This document shows, piece after piece, positions 12,914 through 14,169 of a stretch of DNA of 14,169 bases. How positions within the stretch are numbered: the stretch's first letter is position 1; every line of letters begins with the position of its first letter. The translations under genes and the position numbers were made by a program. This DNA is from an uncultured Pseudomonadales bacterium (GTDB lineage: Bacteria; Pseudomonadota; Gammaproteobacteria; Pseudomonadales; Pseudohongiellaceae): NCBI GenBank assembly GCA_938082955.1, contig CALKDE010000328.1, forward strand, positions 1 to 14,169. The letters run 5' to 3'. The notes beneath the pieces were generated by a model. That model did no database searches, was not told the DNA's origin, and saw nothing but the letters and a program-made list of their open reading frames with translations.

Positions 12914-14169
12914 GTGAATACCAATAAGGTTGAGTTCGCTTCACGCTGGGGGTTTATCCTAGCGGCTATGGGAAGTGCCGTGGGTCTGGGTAATATCTGG
13001 CGCTTTACCTTCATGGCTGGAGAAAATGGGGGGGGCGCCTTTATCTTCTTCTACTTCCTGTTTATCGTCTTCTTTGGCATACCCTGCCTGATGGCCATGA
13101 TCGTGATCGGCCGCCGCGGTGGCAGAAGCCCCGCAGGCAGTACGCAAGCTCTAGCAGTAGCAGAGGGCAAAAGTCCAAACTGGAAATTTCTGGGCTGGAT
13201 AGCGATTTCCGTGGCCTTTCTCGCGCTGACTTTCTTCAGTGTGGTGGCAGGTTGGGTGCTGGCCTACATCCCTAGGTCGCTAGTCGGTGCCTTCGATAAT
13301 ATCAGTGGCGAGCAATCCAACCAGCTTTTTGCCGACGTACAAGCTAGTGTATTTGGCATGACTTTCTGGCACGGCGTCTTCATGCTAATAACCATGTTCA
13401 TTGTCGCCCGAGGCATTCAACAAGGTGTGGAAAAGACGGTGAAAGTTATGATGCCAGCCCTCTTTATTGCACTGCTGATACTGGTCATTTATGCCGCCGT
13501 GACCGGTAATTTTAGCGAAGCCTTTACCTTCATGTTCAAGCCAGACTTTTCCAAAGTTAACTCCGACACAGTCCTGTTAGCGCTTGGCCAAGCTTTCTTC
13601 TCGCTCAGTGTCGGTGGTGGCGGAATCATCGCCTATGGCGCTTATCTGGATAAACAGGCCTCCATACCCCGTGTGGCTTTGTCTATTGCCGGAGCCAATG
13701 TCTCGGTAGACATGCTGGCGGGAATGGCTATCTTCCCCATCGTCTTCGCCTATTCATTGGAACCTGCTTCCGGGCCCGGCTTATTGTTTGTCACTCTGCC
13801 GGTCGCCTTCGGGCAGATGCCCGGCGGCATTATCGTCGGTACTCTCTTCCTCTTGCTGGTGCTATTCGCCGCACTCAGCACATCCATCTCTATGCTGGAA
13901 TCAGTGGTCTCCCGGCTGATAGAACGCGAGAACAGCAAGCGCTTGCACATGACCTTGTTGGCCGGAGGACTGGTCTGGCTCATCGGTCTGGGGTCGGTTT
14001 TTTCACACAACATATGGTCAGACTTTACTCCCCTTGGCTTCATCGAAATTCTTGAGGGAGCAACCATCTTCCGCCTCATCGATTTTTTCGTAGTAAACAA
14101 TCTAATCCTTTTCAGTGCCTTCCTGATCACCATCTTCGTTGGCTGGGTGATGTCCGAAGAGGCGACTCG
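12914..14169 (+). CDS. Sodium:neurotransmitter symporter (NSS/SNF) family transporter, 3' end outside window
   Basis: 418 codons are present and the frame is open at the edge. Helix 1 carries ASRWGFILAAMGSAVGLGNI followed by WRFTFMAGENGGGAF, the NSS signature. LeuT-fold transporters of this family couple Na+ to uptake of amino acids or amines. Three points differ from LeuT-like members: WRFT replaces WRFP (Thr32), the Glu of the IPxxxxE motif is Met62 (GIPCLMAMIVIGRR), and ANVSVD retains Asn262 (Na1 ligand) with Asp266 at the position of LeuT Glu290, which fits chloride-independent transport. GQAFFSLSVGGG (225-236) is the TM7 signature. The start is GTG at 12914 with GAGAG 7 bases upstream; no in-frame ATG lies nearer. 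Probably co-transcribed with the amidohydrolase. Confidence 0.92.
   Translation, partial: MNTNKVEFASRWGFILAAMGSAVGLGNIWRFTFMAGENGGGAFIFFYFLFIVFFGIPCLMAMIVIGRRGGRSPAGSTQALAVAEGKSPNWKFLGWIAISVAFLALTFFSVVAGWVLAYIPRSLVGAFDNISGEQSNQLFADVQASVFGMTFWHGVFMLITMFIVARGIQQGVEKTVKVMMPALFIALLILVIYAAVTGNFSEAFTFMFKPDFSKVNSDTVLLALGQAFFSLSVGGGGIIAYGAYLDKQASIPRVALSIAGANVSVDMLAGMAIFPIVFAYSLEPASGPGLLFVTLPVAFGQMPGGIIVGTLFLLLVLFAALSTSISMLESVVSRLIERENSKRLHMTLLAGGLVWLIGLGSVFSHNIWSDFTPLGFIEILEGATIFRLIDFFVVNNLILFSAFLITIFVGWVMSEEAT

Noticed and set aside
13750..14133. 127-codon open frame on the minus strand
   Set aside because: It is antisense to the symporter, whose membrane-protein signature is unmistakable; the opposite frame has low-complexity basic content.
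1..14169. CRISPR array, rRNA or tRNA genes
   Set aside because: No regularly spaced direct repeats of suitable length and no RNA gene signature were seen on either strand.

Overview
The window looks like chromosome of a marine-type gammaproteobacterium. The basis is protein style only: a periplasmic cytochrome c/PQQ sugar dehydrogenase, secreted beta-propeller and alpha/beta-hydrolase proteins, a REP-associated tyrosine transposase (RAYT), an NSS-family sodium symporter, and a UGSC-type selenoprotein. No rRNA, tRNA or taxonomic marker gene is present, so the assignment is an inference.

Layout. 1-1.9 kb: the 3' end of a Sel1-repeat gene (+), a 14-bp tandem repeat, then a secreted cytochrome c-PQQ dehydrogenase fusion (-). 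2.1-2.75 kb: the decayed 3' half of an IS1182-like transposase (-), abutting the 3' end of a secreted carboxymuconolactone-decarboxylase-family gene (2748-3398, -). 3.85-5.45 kb: a two-gene minus-strand operon. Its first gene is interrupted by an in-frame TGA that is best read as selenocysteine (motif U-G-S-C), followed by a plausible bacterial SECIS hairpin. Its second gene, overlapping by 8 bases, encodes a 356-residue protein of unknown function. 5.6-6.8 kb: two related small membrane-anchored proteins (-). A ~100-bp dispersed repeat lies about 30 bp ahead of the start codon both of the first of these and of the decarboxylase-family gene. 6.8-7.6 kb: a RAYT (-) bracketed by a perfect 28-bp inverted repeat. 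7.7-11.4 kb: a secreted protein of unknown function (+), a secreted alpha/beta hydrolase (-) and a secreted NHL beta-propeller (+) with a strong intrinsic terminator. 11.8 kb to the end: a metal-dependent amidohydrolase (+) whose promoter is overlapped by a 13-bp perfect palindrome, followed by an NSS-family sodium symporter that runs off the window.

How the genes may work together. The UGSC selenoprotein and its coupled partner are the clearest functional unit. The U-x-x-C motif and its surroundings resemble the selenoprotein subunits of glycine and proline reductases, so a redox or reductive-cleavage role is a reasonable but untested idea. The amidohydrolase and symporter look like an inducible uptake-and-breakdown unit for a small acid or amine. 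The remaining genes appear to be independent secreted enzymes separated by repeats and mobile-element debris. No SelA, SelB, SelC or SelD gene is visible here, so selenocysteine use rests on the motif and the hairpin.
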